This document shows positions 1 to 9,323 of a stretch of 64,000 nucleotides of DNA, piece by piece (within the stretch, counting starts at the first letter, position 1; every line of letters starts with the position of its first letter). The notes below the pieces were generated by a model. The model did not search any database and had not been told where the DNA came from. It worked only from the letters and a program-made list of their open reading frames with translations. The translations under genes and the position numbers were made by a program. This DNA is from Flavobacterium hibernum. GTDB taxonomy: Bacteria; Bacteroidota; Bacteroidia; Flavobacteriales; Flavobacteriaceae. The DNA is taken from positions 372,001 through 436,000 of the forward strand of contig NZ_JPRK01000011.1 of NCBI RefSeq assembly GCF_000832125.1, written 5' to 3'.

Positions 1-1122
1 GTGATCTTAAAAAAGACCATTTTATATCCTCAAAAATCAGGAAGATTAACGATCGAACCGCTTTCACTAGACATTGGTGTACAATTACCAACAAATCGTC
101 GCGATATGTTTGGTCAAATGATTATTACAGATGACAACAAGGTAGTTTCGGCCGGAGCCAAAACAATCAATGTAAGACCGTTGCCAGAATCTAACAAACC
201 TGTAGATTTTAGTGGTGCTGTTGGTAAGTTTGATTTTACAGTTACGCCTTCAAAAACGACTCTTAAAAACGGAGAAAGTTTAGATTTAATTGTTACCGCT
301 TCTGGAACTGGAAACATGAAGTTATTTACGTTACCAAAACCTGTTGTGCCAAATGCATTAGAAATGTACGATCCTGTTCATGACGAAAAAGTGACTACTT
401 CGCTAGCCGGAATGTCAGGAAAAATAACAGATAAGTACACTATAATTCCACAATACAAAGGGAAATATGCTATAAAACCAATGCAGTTTTCTTATTTTGA
501 TTTGAACTCAGGTTCTTATAAAACGATCACTTCGCCGGAAATCATGGTAGACGTTTTAGATGGTCCTGTTCAAGCAGAAACAAATGCAACTGTATCTAAA
601 AATGTAATTTCGAAAACAGAGCAATTTAAATATATCAAACCTAAAACAACTTTAGTTTCAATCGCTAAAAATGATTTCTTAGGGTCTAATTTGTATTACA
701 CTTTACTTTTCTTGCCTTTTATAATTATACCAATTATTATTCTAGCTAAGAAGAAAAAAGAAGCTATTGACGGCGATATTACTGGTAACCGAATTAGAAT
801 GAATAATAAATTGGCGAAGAAATATTTATCTCAAGCCAAGAAACAAATCAATAATAAAGAAGCCTTTTATATTGCTTTGGAAAAAGCGATGCATAATTTC
901 TTAAAAGCGAAATTACACATTGAAACTTCGGAGATGAGCAAAGACAATATTCAGGAATTGTTGTTATCAAGAAATGCAAATCCAGAACAGGTTCAAAGTT
1001 TTATTGATTTGACTGAAAACTGCGAATTTGCACGTTATGCTCCGGCATCGAGTGCGTCTATTCAGCAAGATTACGACAAAGCTGTTTTGATTATTTCAGC
1101 ATTAGAAAAACAAATCGTTTAA
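1..1122 (+). CDS. batD: BatD family protein, C-terminal part (cut by window edge)
   Basis: This is the last 373 residues of a BatD-type protein; the reading frame is open to base 1, so the true start lies upstream and the GTG at position 1 is probably an internal valine. The visible part is beta-rich, with extracytoplasmic repeats (roughly residues 65-185), then one strong membrane helix (about 231-249, ending in a lysine run) and a cytoplasmic helical tail. That is the usual BatD layout. Bat proteins form an inner-membrane complex linked to aerotolerance or stress in Bacteroidota, with an unsettled molecular role. A batE-like gene starts 54 bp downstream on the same strand, which supports the assignment. 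Confidence 0.85.
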   Translation: MILKKTILYPQKSGRLTIEPLSLDIGVQLPTNRRDMFGQMIITDDNKVVSAGAKTINVRPLPESNKPVDFSGAVGKFDFTVTPSKTTLKNGESLDLIVTASGTGNMKLFTLPKPVVPNALEMYDPVHDEKVTTSLAGMSGKITDKYTIIPQYKGKYAIKPMQFSYFDLNSGSYKTITSPEIMVDVLDGPVQAETNATVSKNVISKTEQFKYIKPKTTLVSIAKNDFLGSNLYYTLLFLPFIIIPIIILAKKKKEAIDGDITGNRIRMNNKLAKKYLSQAKKQINNKEAFYIALEKAMHNFLKAKLHIETSEMSKDNIQELLLSRNANPEQVQSFIDLTENCEFARYAPASSASIQQDYDKAVLIISALEKQIV

Positions 1123-1131
1123 ACTTAATAC

Positions 1132-1164
1132 AAACCCGACAGGTTTTAAAAACCTGTCGGGTTT
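1132..1164. repeat. 33-bp near-perfect palindrome (family A, copy 1)
   Basis: Arms 1132-1147 and 1149-1164 are exact reverse complements around a single central base, with core CCCGACAGG / CCTGTCGGG. It fills most of the batD-batE gap. The same architecture recurs at 52804-52836 and, in modified form, at 40898-40941. No T-run follows, so it is not a classical terminator. Confidence 0.85.
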
Positions 1165-1176
1165 AAAGAAAATAAA

Positions 1177-1923
1177 ATGAAAAATATAGTATATCTCTTT
1201 TTATTAATCTCTCAGGTTTTCTTTGCTCAAAGCAGCTTTGAAAAAGGAAATGCTTTGTATCAAAAGGGACAATATCAGCAAGCTGTTAATGTGTACGAAA
1301 GCATTATTAAGGAAGACAAACAACAATCGGCTGAATTGTATTTTAACTTAGCTAATAGTTATTACAAGCTTAACAAAGTAGCGCCTTCTATTTATAATTA
1401 TGAGAAAGCATTAGTTTTAAAACCTCACGATCCAGATGTTTTAAACAACTTGAAGTTTGCCAAAAAACTAACTATTGACGAAATTAAAGAAGTACCAAAA
1501 GTTGGTTTTGCCAAACTGATTCAGAATTTTACAGGTATTTTTAATTATAACACTTGGGCAAAAATCTCAGTAGGAATTGCATTTGCCTTCTTATTGGCAT
1601 TTATCGGATATTACTTTTCGCAGCTTACACTTTCAAAAAGAATCTATTTCATTATAATGTTTGTTCTTTTGGTCGCTTTACTTTTGAGTCTTTCAGCCGG
1701 AATGTCTGAAAAAAGTCATTTCGATAACGATCGTCCAGCAATTGTTTTTGCCGAATTAAGTGAAGTACACAGCGAACCGCGAAAAGCCGGTTCAGCCATT
1801 TTATTGTTGCATGAAGGCGCTAAAGTTTATGTTAAGGAAACTGTAGGTCAATGGAAGAAAATTGAATTAACAGATGGAACTGAAGGCTGGATTGAGAGTA
1901 CAACAATTAAAGAAGTGAAATAA
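1177..1923 (+). CDS. batE: BatE-like TPR and SH3-domain membrane protein
   Basis: The 248-residue product has a signal peptide (about 1-18, ending FFAQ) and tetratricopeptide repeats at about 20-95. Two adjacent membrane helices follow (about 128-147 and 156-174), then a C-terminal bacterial SH3 domain (about 188-246, ending with a GWI motif). This order is that of BatE. It follows batD on the same strand and presumably works with it at the cell envelope. A strong stem-loop terminator 19 bp past the stop marks this as the end of the Bat operon. Confidence 0.85.
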   Translation: MKNIVYLFLLISQVFFAQSSFEKGNALYQKGQYQQAVNVYESIIKEDKQQSAELYFNLANSYYKLNKVAPSIYNYEKALVLKPHDPDVLNNLKFAKKLTIDEIKEVPKVGFAKLIQNFTGIFNYNTWAKISVGIAFAFLLAFIGYYFSQLTLSKRIYFIIMFVLLVALLLSLSAGMSEKSHFDNDRPAIVFAELSEVHSEPRKAGSAILLLHEGAKVYVKETVGQWKKIELTDGTEGWIESTTIKEVK

Positions 1924-1941
1924 AATTTTAAAACTTCAAAT

Positions 1942-1990
1942 AAAAAAATCCCAAATTCCAATTTTATAAACTGGAGTTTGGGATTTTTTT
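1942..1990 (+). terminator. Terminator after batE
   Basis: Arms 1942-1955 and 1977-1990 are complementary (AATCCCAAA / TTTGGGATT) and the right arm ends in seven T. It closes the Bat operon. Confidence 0.8.
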
Positions 1991-2007
1991 ATCATTATGA
2001 GCTTTAT

Positions 2008-2086
2008 AAACCATATAAGTGATATAAGTTCAGCTTAGCTTAAGCAAGCGTATAGCTTATATTTACTTATATCACTTATATGGTTT
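2008..2086. repeat. Long inverted repeat (family B, copy 1)
   Basis: The 21-bp arms 2008-2028 and 2066-2086 are perfect reverse complements (core ATAAGTGATATAAG), with a 37-bp loop that holds a smaller GCTTAGCTTAAGC inverted repeat. It lies between convergent genes. A second copy is at 47179-47256 in the carbohydrate locus. Confidence 0.85.
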
Positions 2087-2090
2087 AAAA

Positions 2091-2660
2091 TTAAAAAGTA
2101 TATATTTTATTGGGAATAACACAATAATCTAACTTTACATCAGATTCAAAAACATCTTCAATTTGGTTTTCGGCTTCAAAAAAAGAAAGACCAATTTTGA
2201 TCGTTTCGGGTTTGCATTCTGATAGAAATTTATCATAAAAGCCCTTCCCATATCCCACTCGATTCCCTAACGTATCAAAAGCTAAAAGCGGTACAAAAAC
2301 CACCTCTATAGTTTGCGATGGAACTAGCAAACCGTTTACTGGTTCCGGAATATTATATTCGTTTTTCTTTATTCTGGTATTATCGGTTAGTAAGAAATGT
2401 GACATTCCCCGAGTCTCGAAATCACTTTTTGAAACTACTATTTCTTTATCTTTTCCAGAAAGCAAATGCAAAACATATTCCGTATTTACCTCTTTTTGTT
2501 CTTCGATAGGAAGAAAAACATGATAATAACTTTTGTCCCAAATAGGCAAAGTGATTAATTGATTAGCAATCGCTAAACTCTTTTCTTCAATTTCATCTTC
2601 TGAAAGTTCTTTTCGAAGATTTTTATATTTTAAACGTAACTCTTTTTTATTCGTCGGCAT
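2091..2660 (-). CDS. 5-formyltetrahydrofolate cyclo-ligase family protein
   Basis: The product is about 189 residues, the normal length for the family, which converts 5-formyl-THF to 5,10-methenyl-THF using ATP. The N-terminal basic helix (KKELRLKYKNLRKEL) and the C-terminal signature VGYGKGFYDKFL are typical. I chose the ATG at 2660. A longer frame to 2714 exists but would add 18 unrelated residues lying inside the upstream gene. With this start the gene overlaps the end of the upstream M14 gene by 14 bp, which suggests translational coupling. It converges on the Bat operon. Confidence 0.85.
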   Translation of the reverse strand: MPTNKKELRLKYKNLRKELSEDEIEEKSLAIANQLITLPIWDKSYYHVFLPIEEQKEVNTEYVLHLLSGKDKEIVVSKSDFETRGMSHFLLTDNTRIKKNEYNIPEPVNGLLVPSQTIEVVFVPLLAFDTLGNRVGYGKGFYDKFLSECKPETIKIGLSFFEAENQIEDVFESDVKLDYCVIPNKIYTF

Positions 2661-3630
2661 GATCAGGGGGGCTATTTTTGGACATATGATAAATGGCATC
2701 ACCTTCGTAAACAATTGGCGAATGATTGGCGTTGATTACAAATCCATCGTGAGGCGCTTTTACTTTTTGCTCAAATTTACCAAACGGATCTGTAATAATA
2801 GCCAAAATAGTTCCTTTGGTTACAAACCTTCCAATCATATTAAAATCGTGCAGTAATCCAGAACATTTAGCACGCATCCAAACGGAATGTTTAATATAAA
2901 TGGATGGATCTTCGGCATGTTCAACCACTTGTTTAGGATCAAGCATTTTTAAATAATGCAACAAACGCTTCACTCCCATCACGCCTTCATTTGCAATATC
3001 ATTATTAATATCCAGCGATTTCCCACCTTCAAAAAGCAACATTTTTACATTGGCTTTTTCAGATGTATTTCTAAAAGAGCCATTAATATTTTTAGAATAT
3101 AAAGTAAACGGAGCATTAAAAACATCTGCCAAAAGTTTTAGTTCTGGATTATTCTCCGTGATTCTAATTTGTGGTGCATTAAATCGGCTCGCTCCACCAG
3201 CATGAAAATCGACGGCATAATCTATAATAGGCAAAACCTCTGCAACAATATGATAGGCAAAACGGCTTGCGAGAGAACCTTTTTTACTTCCCGGAAAAAC
3301 CCGATTTAAATCTCGTCCGTCAGGAAACTCACGCGACTTATTCACAAAACCGTACATATTAATAATTGGAATACAAATAATAGTTCCTCTCGAAGGACGA
3401 TTTATTTTCTTGCTTATAATCTGTCGAACAACCTCTACTCCATTAATTTCGTCACCATGAATTCCCGCGGAGAACAAAACTATTGGACCTTCAATTTTAG
3501 AACGTCTTACAATAACCGGAATATTTAGCTTTGTGGTAGTGTGTAGTCTGGCAATTTCGACGTTTATTGTTTTATTTTCTCCTGGCAAAATCGATTCGCC
3601 AAAAATAACCAAGGGTGTATTATTTTTCAT
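2647..3630 (-). CDS. Succinylglutamate desuccinylase / aspartoacylase family protein (M14-type)
   Basis: The 327-residue product carries the zinc carboxypeptidase-like deacylase motifs: H58 and E61 in GIHGDE, the DLNR substrate motif (107-110), H143 in DFHAGG and a candidate catalytic glutamate (E201 in LLFEGG). A C-terminal barrel-like region (about 245-327) resembles that of AstE-like proteins. The family removes acyl groups from N-acyl amino acids or related amides; the substrate here cannot be read from sequence. It is cotranscribed with the folate cyclo-ligase gene, whose start lies inside its 3' end. Confidence 0.8.
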   Translation of the reverse strand: MKNNTPLVIFGESILPGENKTINVEIARLHTTTKLNIPVIVRRSKIEGPIVLFSAGIHGDEINGVEVVRQIISKKINRPSRGTIICIPIINMYGFVNKSREFPDGRDLNRVFPGSKKGSLASRFAYHIVAEVLPIIDYAVDFHAGGASRFNAPQIRITENNPELKLLADVFNAPFTLYSKNINGSFRNTSEKANVKMLLFEGGKSLDINNDIANEGVMGVKRLLHYLKMLDPKQVVEHAEDPSIYIKHSVWMRAKCSGLLHDFNMIGRFVTKGTILAIITDPFGKFEQKVKAPHDGFVINANHSPIVYEGDAIYHMSKNSPPDHADE

Positions 3631-3767
3631 ATGAAATTATAAAATCTAAATATAGAAATTATTCTTTTGATTTCGTAAATTTGAAACTAAATCAATGTTA
3701 AGCTTTTTTACCAAAATCGGAATGATTTCTAGAGAAGCTTTTCAGATATCTTCAGAAAAAAAACAGA

Positions 3768-5561
3768 ATGCAAAAACCGTCCTTAGATCTTCAAATCCAA
3801 ACCTTGCCAGACAATCCTGGTGTATATCAATATTACGATAAAGACGGAAAAATTTTATATGTTGGAAAAGCCAAAAACCTAAAAAAAAGAGTCTCTTCTT
3901 ATTTCAATAAAATTCACGACACGGCCAAAACCAATGTTTTGGTTAAGAAAATTGTAACGATAAAACACATCGTAGTTCCTACGGAAACGGATGCGCTTTT
4001 ACTAGAAAACAATTTAATTAAAACATTACAGCCACGTTACAATGTATTACTTCGTGATGACAAAAGTTACCCGTGGATTTGCATTAAAAAAGAACCTTTT
4101 TCGCGAATTTTTTCGACAAGAAGAATGGTCAAAGATGGCTCTGAGTATTTTGGCCCTTATACCAGTTTTAAAACCGTACATACAATTTTGGATTTAATCA
4201 AAGAATTGTATCCATTACGAACTTGTAATTACGATTTAAGCAAATCTAATATTGACTCCGGAAAATTTAAAGTTTGTTTAGAATATCATATTGGCAATTG
4301 TAAAGGTCCGTGCGAAGGTTTAGAATCTTTAGAAAATTACCAAAAACAAGTTGATGCGATTCGCGAAATCCTGAAGGGAAATTTTAAAGAAAGCATGAAA
4401 GACTTTAAACGCCTGATGACGCAATATGCGCAGGAATTACGTTTTGAAGAAGCGCAAAAAATAAAAGAAAAAATAGAAGTTCTTGAGAATTACCAATCAC
4501 GATCGACGATTGTAAATCCGAAGATTACAAATATTGATGTTTTCTCGATTGTTTCTGATGAAAGTGCGGCTTATGTCAACTTTTTACAAATTTCTCATGG
4601 CTCAATCATTCGTTCGCATACTTTAGAAATGAAGAAAAAGCTGGACGAGTCTGACGAAGAATTATTAGAACTAGCCATTATCGAACTTCGGGAACGTTTT
4701 CAATTATTATCAAAAGAAATCATAGTTCCATTCGAAATGGATTTGGGCGAAAATATTAAAACAACTGTTCCTCAACTCGGAGACAAAAAACAGATTTTAG
4801 ATTTATCTATTCGAAATGCTAAATTTTATAGAATTGAGCAACTCAAACAATTGCAAATTGTAGATCCAGATCGACATACCAATCGAATCATGGCGCAAAT
4901 GCAAAAAGATTTGAGATTACATGTTGAACCCCGACATATTGAATGTTTTGATAACTCTAATATTCAGGGTACAAATCCGGTTGCAGCTTGCGTTGTTTTT
5001 AAAGATGGAAAACCGAGCAAAAAAGACTATCGCCATTTTAACGTAAAAACGGTTGAAGGTCCTGACGATTTTGCTTCGATGACCGAAATTGTGTATCGAC
5101 GTTACAAAAGATTACTGGATGAAAATGAACCTTTACCACAATTAATTATTATTGATGGAGGAAAAGGACAATTATCTGCCGCATTAAAAAGTATCGACGA
5201 ACTTGGTTTACGTGGTAAAATTGCCATAATAGGAATCGCAAAACGACTTGAAGAATTGTTTTATCCAGGAGATTCGATTCCGTTATATTTAGATAAAAAA
5301 TCTGAAACTTTAAAAGTAATTCAACAACTACGAAACGAAGCACACCGATTTGGAATCACTTTTCATCGCGACAAACGTAGTAAAGCTGCTCTTAATTCTT
5401 CGGTCGAAAGTATACCGGGAATTGGTGAGAAAACGATGCTTACTTTAATAAAACATTTTAAAAGTGTTAAAAGATTGAAATTGGCTACTGAAAAAGAAAT
5501 ATCCGACGTAGTGGGAGTATCAAAAGCCAAAAAAATTGTCGACTTTTACAAAACCAACTAG
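3768..5561 (+). CDS. uvrC: Excinuclease ABC subunit C
   Basis: UvrC makes both incisions in nucleotide excision repair after UvrAB finds the lesion. The 597-residue product has the N-terminal GIY-YIG nuclease (about 17-95; GVYQYY and ILYVGKAKNLKKR). It also has a four-cysteine cluster at C153, C170, C178 and C182, the probable Fe-S site described for UvrC. A UVR helical segment (about 205-240), an RNase H-like endonuclease (ECFDNSNIQG, IIDGGKGQ) and a C-terminal helix-hairpin-helix (ESIPGIGEKT) complete it. All expected domains are present. The next gene begins 9 bp after the stop. A TAAATTTG -7-like element lies at 3676-3683. Confidence 0.97.
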   Translation: MQKPSLDLQIQTLPDNPGVYQYYDKDGKILYVGKAKNLKKRVSSYFNKIHDTAKTNVLVKKIVTIKHIVVPTETDALLLENNLIKTLQPRYNVLLRDDKSYPWICIKKEPFSRIFSTRRMVKDGSEYFGPYTSFKTVHTILDLIKELYPLRTCNYDLSKSNIDSGKFKVCLEYHIGNCKGPCEGLESLENYQKQVDAIREILKGNFKESMKDFKRLMTQYAQELRFEEAQKIKEKIEVLENYQSRSTIVNPKITNIDVFSIVSDESAAYVNFLQISHGSIIRSHTLEMKKKLDESDEELLELAIIELRERFQLLSKEIIVPFEMDLGENIKTTVPQLGDKKQILDLSIRNAKFYRIEQLKQLQIVDPDRHTNRIMAQMQKDLRLHVEPRHIECFDNSNIQGTNPVAACVVFKDGKPSKKDYRHFNVKTVEGPDDFASMTEIVYRRYKRLLDENEPLPQLIIIDGGKGQLSAALKSIDELGLRGKIAIIGIAKRLEELFYPGDSIPLYLDKKSETLKVIQQLRNEAHRFGITFHRDKRSKAALNSSVESIPGIGEKTMLTLIKHFKSVKRLKLATEKEISDVVGVSKAKKIVDFYKTN

Positions 5562-5570
5562 CTATTTTTT

Positions 5571-7850
5571 ATGCGTCCAAATCTGCTGTACATTTCAAAT
5601 AAACGTTTATCTGTTCAGATGACCATCAGTAGCTGGAGCATAACTGCTCTTCTAATCTTACTTTTGTGTACTCCCGAAAAATCTTTTTCGCAAGACAAAA
5701 AACAAGACAGCATTAAAAGACCAAAAATTGGTTTGGTTTTAAGTGGCGGTGGAGCAAAAGGATTTGCACATATTGGCGTTTTAAAAGTTCTGGAAGAAGC
5801 TGGAATCAAAATTGACTATATTGGCGGTACAAGTATGGGTTCAATTATTGGTGGTCTTTATGCTTCCGGATATAATGCCTCGCAAATTGATTCGATTTTT
5901 AAAAGAACCAACTTCGACGAATTAATAAACGATTACATTCCGCGTTCATCAAAAAACTTTTACGGCAAAAAGAATGACGAATTGTATGCTTTGGTCTTAC
6001 CTTTCAGTAATTTTAAAGTTGGAATTCCTGAGGCACTTTCAAAAGGAATGTACAATTATAATTTATTGAGCAGTTTAACTCGAAATGTTCGTCATGTTCG
6101 TGATTTTAATCAATTACCAACACCATTTTTATGTATTGGTACCAATATCGAAACGGGCGAAGAAGTACTTTTGAACAAAGGAAATCTAGTTCAGGCAATG
6201 ATGGCAAGTGCCGCGTTCCCATCTTTATTTACTCCTGTAGAAATTGATGGTAAACTTTTGGTCGACGGTGGAGTTGTAAACAACTATCCCATAAAAGAGG
6301 TTCGTAATCTTGGCGCTGATATTATTATTGGAGTTGACGTTCAGGACGACTTATTGAATCGAAAAAGCCTAAAAAATGCCACGAGAATTTTAGTTCAAAT
6401 TACCAATCTACAATCGATTGATAAAATGAAAAGTAAAATCAAAGACACTGATATTTATATCAAACCAGATATTCGAGATTATGGCGTTATTTCGTTTGAC
6501 AAAGGCGAAGAAATAATTAGAAAAGGTGAAGAAGCTGCTTTTGCCGTTTATGAAAAAATTAAAACCTTGGCCAAAGAAGATAATTATTATAAAAAACCAA
6601 AATTAAAAATCAGCACAGATACTCTTGAAATACAAAAAATCAATAGCGACAAACTTGATAATTACACCAAAGAATACATTAGAGGAAAACTGCGATTTAA
6701 ACCAGGAAGCACAATAACGTATAAAGATCTAAAAGCCGGAATAAACAATTTAAATGCTACTCAAAACTTTAGTGCCATTTCGTATTGTCTTGAACCTGAC
6801 GAAAAAGGAGACGACCTAAATCTTGTGTTGCAAGAAAATCCAACTCAAACTTTTTTAAAACTTGGTTTACATTATGATGGCTTGTACAAAAGTGCAGTCT
6901 TATTGAATCTTACTCACAAAAAGACTTTCCTAAAAAATGATATTACCTCGTTGGATATTATTTTAGGCGATAATTTCAGATACGACTTTAACTATTATGT
7001 CGAAAATGGTTTTAATATTAGTTTTGGATTTCGATCCAGATTAAATCAGTTCAACCGAAATGTAACCACGAGCATTAGCAATTTAACGTTACAAAATCCT
7101 AATGTAAATCTGATAAATGTAGATTTTATGGATATTTCAAATCAAGCCTATTTTCAGACCATTTTTGTACAAAAATTTTTAATGGGCGGAGGTGTTGAAT
7201 ATAAATACTTAAAAATAAACTCGCCTACTCTTGCTAACGCAGAAAACATTATTGATAAAAGTAATTATTTCAGTCTTTTCGGATATCTAAAATATGACTC
7301 TTTCGACAATAAAAGTTTTCCACATTCGGGATTATATTTTTCATCAGATTTACAAACTTATTTAGCTTCATCAGATTATACTAAAAATTTCAAGCCCTTT
7401 TCTATTGCTAAGGCCGAAATTGCTTTTGCAAAAACTTTATTCAAAAGGGCTACTATTAAAATTGGTGCCGATGCAGGATTTAACATTGGCAGTGACAGCG
7501 TTCCATTTTTCGATTTTATTTTGGGTGGTTACGGCTACAACAAAATCAATAATTTCAATTATTTCTACGGATATGACTTTTTGAGTATTGCCGGAAATAG
7601 TTTTATAAAATCGCAGATCACTTTAGACTACGAACTTTTCAAAAAAAATCACGTTAACTTTTCGGCCAATTTCGCAAACTTAGGCGATGATATTTTTACA
7701 ACTGTCGATTGGATTTCAATGCCTAAATATTCCGGATATGCCGTTGGTTATGGTTTAGAAACAATTATTGGCCCAATTGAAGTTAAACAATCTTGGTCGC
7801 CAGAAACGGGGAAAAGTTTTACATGGTTTAGTATTGGGTTCTCATTTTAA
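5571..7850 (+). CDS. Patatin-like phospholipase fused to BamA/D15-type outer-membrane barrel
   Basis: The 759-residue product begins with a secretion signal; an alternative ATG at 5619 (residue 17) would give a cleaner signal peptide. It has a patatin lipase domain (about 50-335) with the oxyanion motif GGGAKG (59-64), nucleophile S88 in GTSMG and catalytic D232 in VDGG. A POTRA-like segment (about 350-420) and a C-terminal 16-strand-type surface-antigen barrel ending in aromatic residues follow. This is the layout of type Vd autotransporter phospholipases (PlpD-like). It is probably anchored in the outer membrane. The lipid substrate is unknown. It lies directly downstream of uvrC. Confidence 0.9.
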   Translation: MRPNLLYISNKRLSVQMTISSWSITALLILLLCTPEKSFSQDKKQDSIKRPKIGLVLSGGGAKGFAHIGVLKVLEEAGIKIDYIGGTSMGSIIGGLYASGYNASQIDSIFKRTNFDELINDYIPRSSKNFYGKKNDELYALVLPFSNFKVGIPEALSKGMYNYNLLSSLTRNVRHVRDFNQLPTPFLCIGTNIETGEEVLLNKGNLVQAMMASAAFPSLFTPVEIDGKLLVDGGVVNNYPIKEVRNLGADIIIGVDVQDDLLNRKSLKNATRILVQITNLQSIDKMKSKIKDTDIYIKPDIRDYGVISFDKGEEIIRKGEEAAFAVYEKIKTLAKEDNYYKKPKLKISTDTLEIQKINSDKLDNYTKEYIRGKLRFKPGSTITYKDLKAGINNLNATQNFSAISYCLEPDEKGDDLNLVLQENPTQTFLKLGLHYDGLYKSAVLLNLTHKKTFLKNDITSLDIILGDNFRYDFNYYVENGFNISFGFRSRLNQFNRNVTTSISNLTLQNPNVNLINVDFMDISNQAYFQTIFVQKFLMGGGVEYKYLKINSPTLANAENIIDKSNYFSLFGYLKYDSFDNKSFPHSGLYFSSDLQTYLASSDYTKNFKPFSIAKAEIAFAKTLFKRATIKIGADAGFNIGSDSVPFFDFILGGYGYNKINNFNYFYGYDFLSIAGNSFIKSQITLDYELFKKNHVNFSANFANLGDDIFTTVDWISMPKYSGYAVGYGLETIIGPIEVKQSWSPETGKSFTWFSIGFSF

Positions 7851-7991
7851 TATAGTTTTAAATAATAACTCAATAAAAGCGTACATTTTTTGTACTCTCC
7901 AAAATTTATATCAAAAAAAATCGAAATATTTCACGTTTATAAATAATATAATTTATAATTTTACTTCATAAAAATTACGACATTTGTTATA

Positions 7992-8057
7992 ATGAAAACA
8001 AAATGGACAGGTTTATTAGAGTATCTTCAATTCCTTATCAAGAGAAATCCTGAATAA
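7992..8057 (+). CDS. Possible 21-codon small ORF in the gap before hmgA
   Basis: The 315-bp gap 7851-8165 holds an AT-rich stretch, this short frame and, near 8128-8158, tandem AATTATCTAATT words like those in the two gaps downstream of hmgA. The frame starts ATG AAA ACA AAA TGG and encodes 21 residues with an amphipathic, Leu/Tyr/Phe-rich middle and a basic end. It has good spacing from both neighbours, but nothing proves translation. It could be a small peptide, a leader or chance. Confidence 0.25.
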   Translation: MKTKWTGLLEYLQFLIKRNPE

Positions 8058-8165
8058 AACTACCGAATTGAGATGATTGATCAATTTTAGATTGATTTAA
8101 TTATCTGTTCACACAATTCAAATTTTTCGAATTATCTAATTTACAAATTATCTAATAGAAAAGCC

Positions 8166-9323
8166 ATGCCATTATATCATAAACTTGGAGATTTTCCACA
8201 AAAAAGACACACCCAATTCGAAAAACCAAATGGAGGTTTTTACTACGAACAATTGTTTGGTACCGAAGGTTTTCACGGACATTCGTCATTATCATATCAT
8301 GTTCACAGACCAACACAGGTAAAAGAAATTTTAAACTCATATTCGGTTGAACCAAAAATTGCAATCGGAAAAAACATAAAATCATTACTTTTTAAAGGTT
8401 TTGAATTAAAACCTGAAAACGACTTTTTAGACAGTCGAAAAGCAATGTTAGTCAACAAAGACTGTATTATTGGTTTGGCAGCACCGAAAGAATCGCTTCG
8501 AAACTATTTCTACAAAAATGCTGATGCCGACGAAATGCTTTTCATTCATAAAGGAAAAGGAAAATTAAGAACCATGTTAGGAAACATTCCTTTTGAATAT
8601 GGAGATTATTTGATTATTCCGAGAGGCATTATTTATCAAATCGATTTTGAGACAGAAGAGAACAGATTGTTTTATGTTGAGTCTTATTCTCCTTTCTACA
8701 CTCCGAAACGCTATAAAAACCAATCTGGTCAACATTTAGAACATTCGCCATTTTGCGAACGTGATTTTATTTTACCAAACGAATTGGAAACTCATGACGA
8801 AAAAGGTGATTTTTTAATTAAAATCAAAAAAGAAGGCATGATTCACGAAGTGGTTTATGCTACACATCCTTTTGACGTTGTGGGTTGGGACGGCTATAAT
8901 TTTCCATACGGATTCTCGATTCACAACTTTGAACCTATAACGGGACGTGTTCACCAACCGCCTCCGGTACATCAAACTTTCGAAACGGCCACTTTTGTCG
9001 TTTGTTCATTCTGCCCAAGACTTTACGATTATCATCCAAAAGCAATTCCGGCGCCGTACAATCACAGCAATATAGATTCTGACGAAGTACTTTATTATGT
9101 TGATGGCGATTTTATGAGCCGTAATAATATTGAGCAAGGTCATATCACTTTACATCCAAAAGGAATTCCGCATGGTCCGGCACCAGGTGCAATGGAGCGT
9201 AGTATTGGTCATAAAGAAACCCACGAATTGGCCGTTATGGTTGATACTTTCAGACCATTAATGGTTACCGAAGAAGCAATGGGGCTTGATGATGGACAAT
9301 ATTACAAATCCTGGACGGAGTAA
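8166..9323 (+). CDS. hmgA: Homogentisate 1,2-dioxygenase
   Basis: The enzyme opens the ring of homogentisate to maleylacetoacetate in tyrosine and phenylalanine degradation. The 385-residue protein has the two-cupin fold expected of the family and an intact candidate iron triad: H300 (PYNH), E307 (SDE) and H336 (IPHGP), plus the conserved HQPPPVHQTFE stretch (263-273). The length is slightly short of proteobacterial and human forms, as is common in Bacteroidota. hppD, which makes its substrate, lies 600 bp downstream. The two are separated by a four-helix-bundle gene. Confidence 0.96.
   Translation: MPLYHKLGDFPQKRHTQFEKPNGGFYYEQLFGTEGFHGHSSLSYHVHRPTQVKEILNSYSVEPKIAIGKNIKSLLFKGFELKPENDFLDSRKAMLVNKDCIIGLAAPKESLRNYFYKNADADEMLFIHKGKGKLRTMLGNIPFEYGDYLIIPRGIIYQIDFETEENRLFYVESYSPFYTPKRYKNQSGQHLEHSPFCERDFILPNELETHDEKGDFLIKIKKEGMIHEVVYATHPFDVVGWDGYNFPYGFSIHNFEPITGRVHQPPPVHQTFETATFVVCSFCPRLYDYHPKAIPAPYNHSNIDSDEVLYYVDGDFMSRNNIEQGHITLHPKGIPHGPAPGAMERSIGHKETHELAVMVDTFRPLMVTEEAMGLDDGQYYKSWTE

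Noticed and set aside
1132..1164. Palindrome as a rho-independent terminator inside the Bat operon
   Set aside because: No T-run follows, and the same element recurs in unrelated gaps; a dispersed repeat explains it better.
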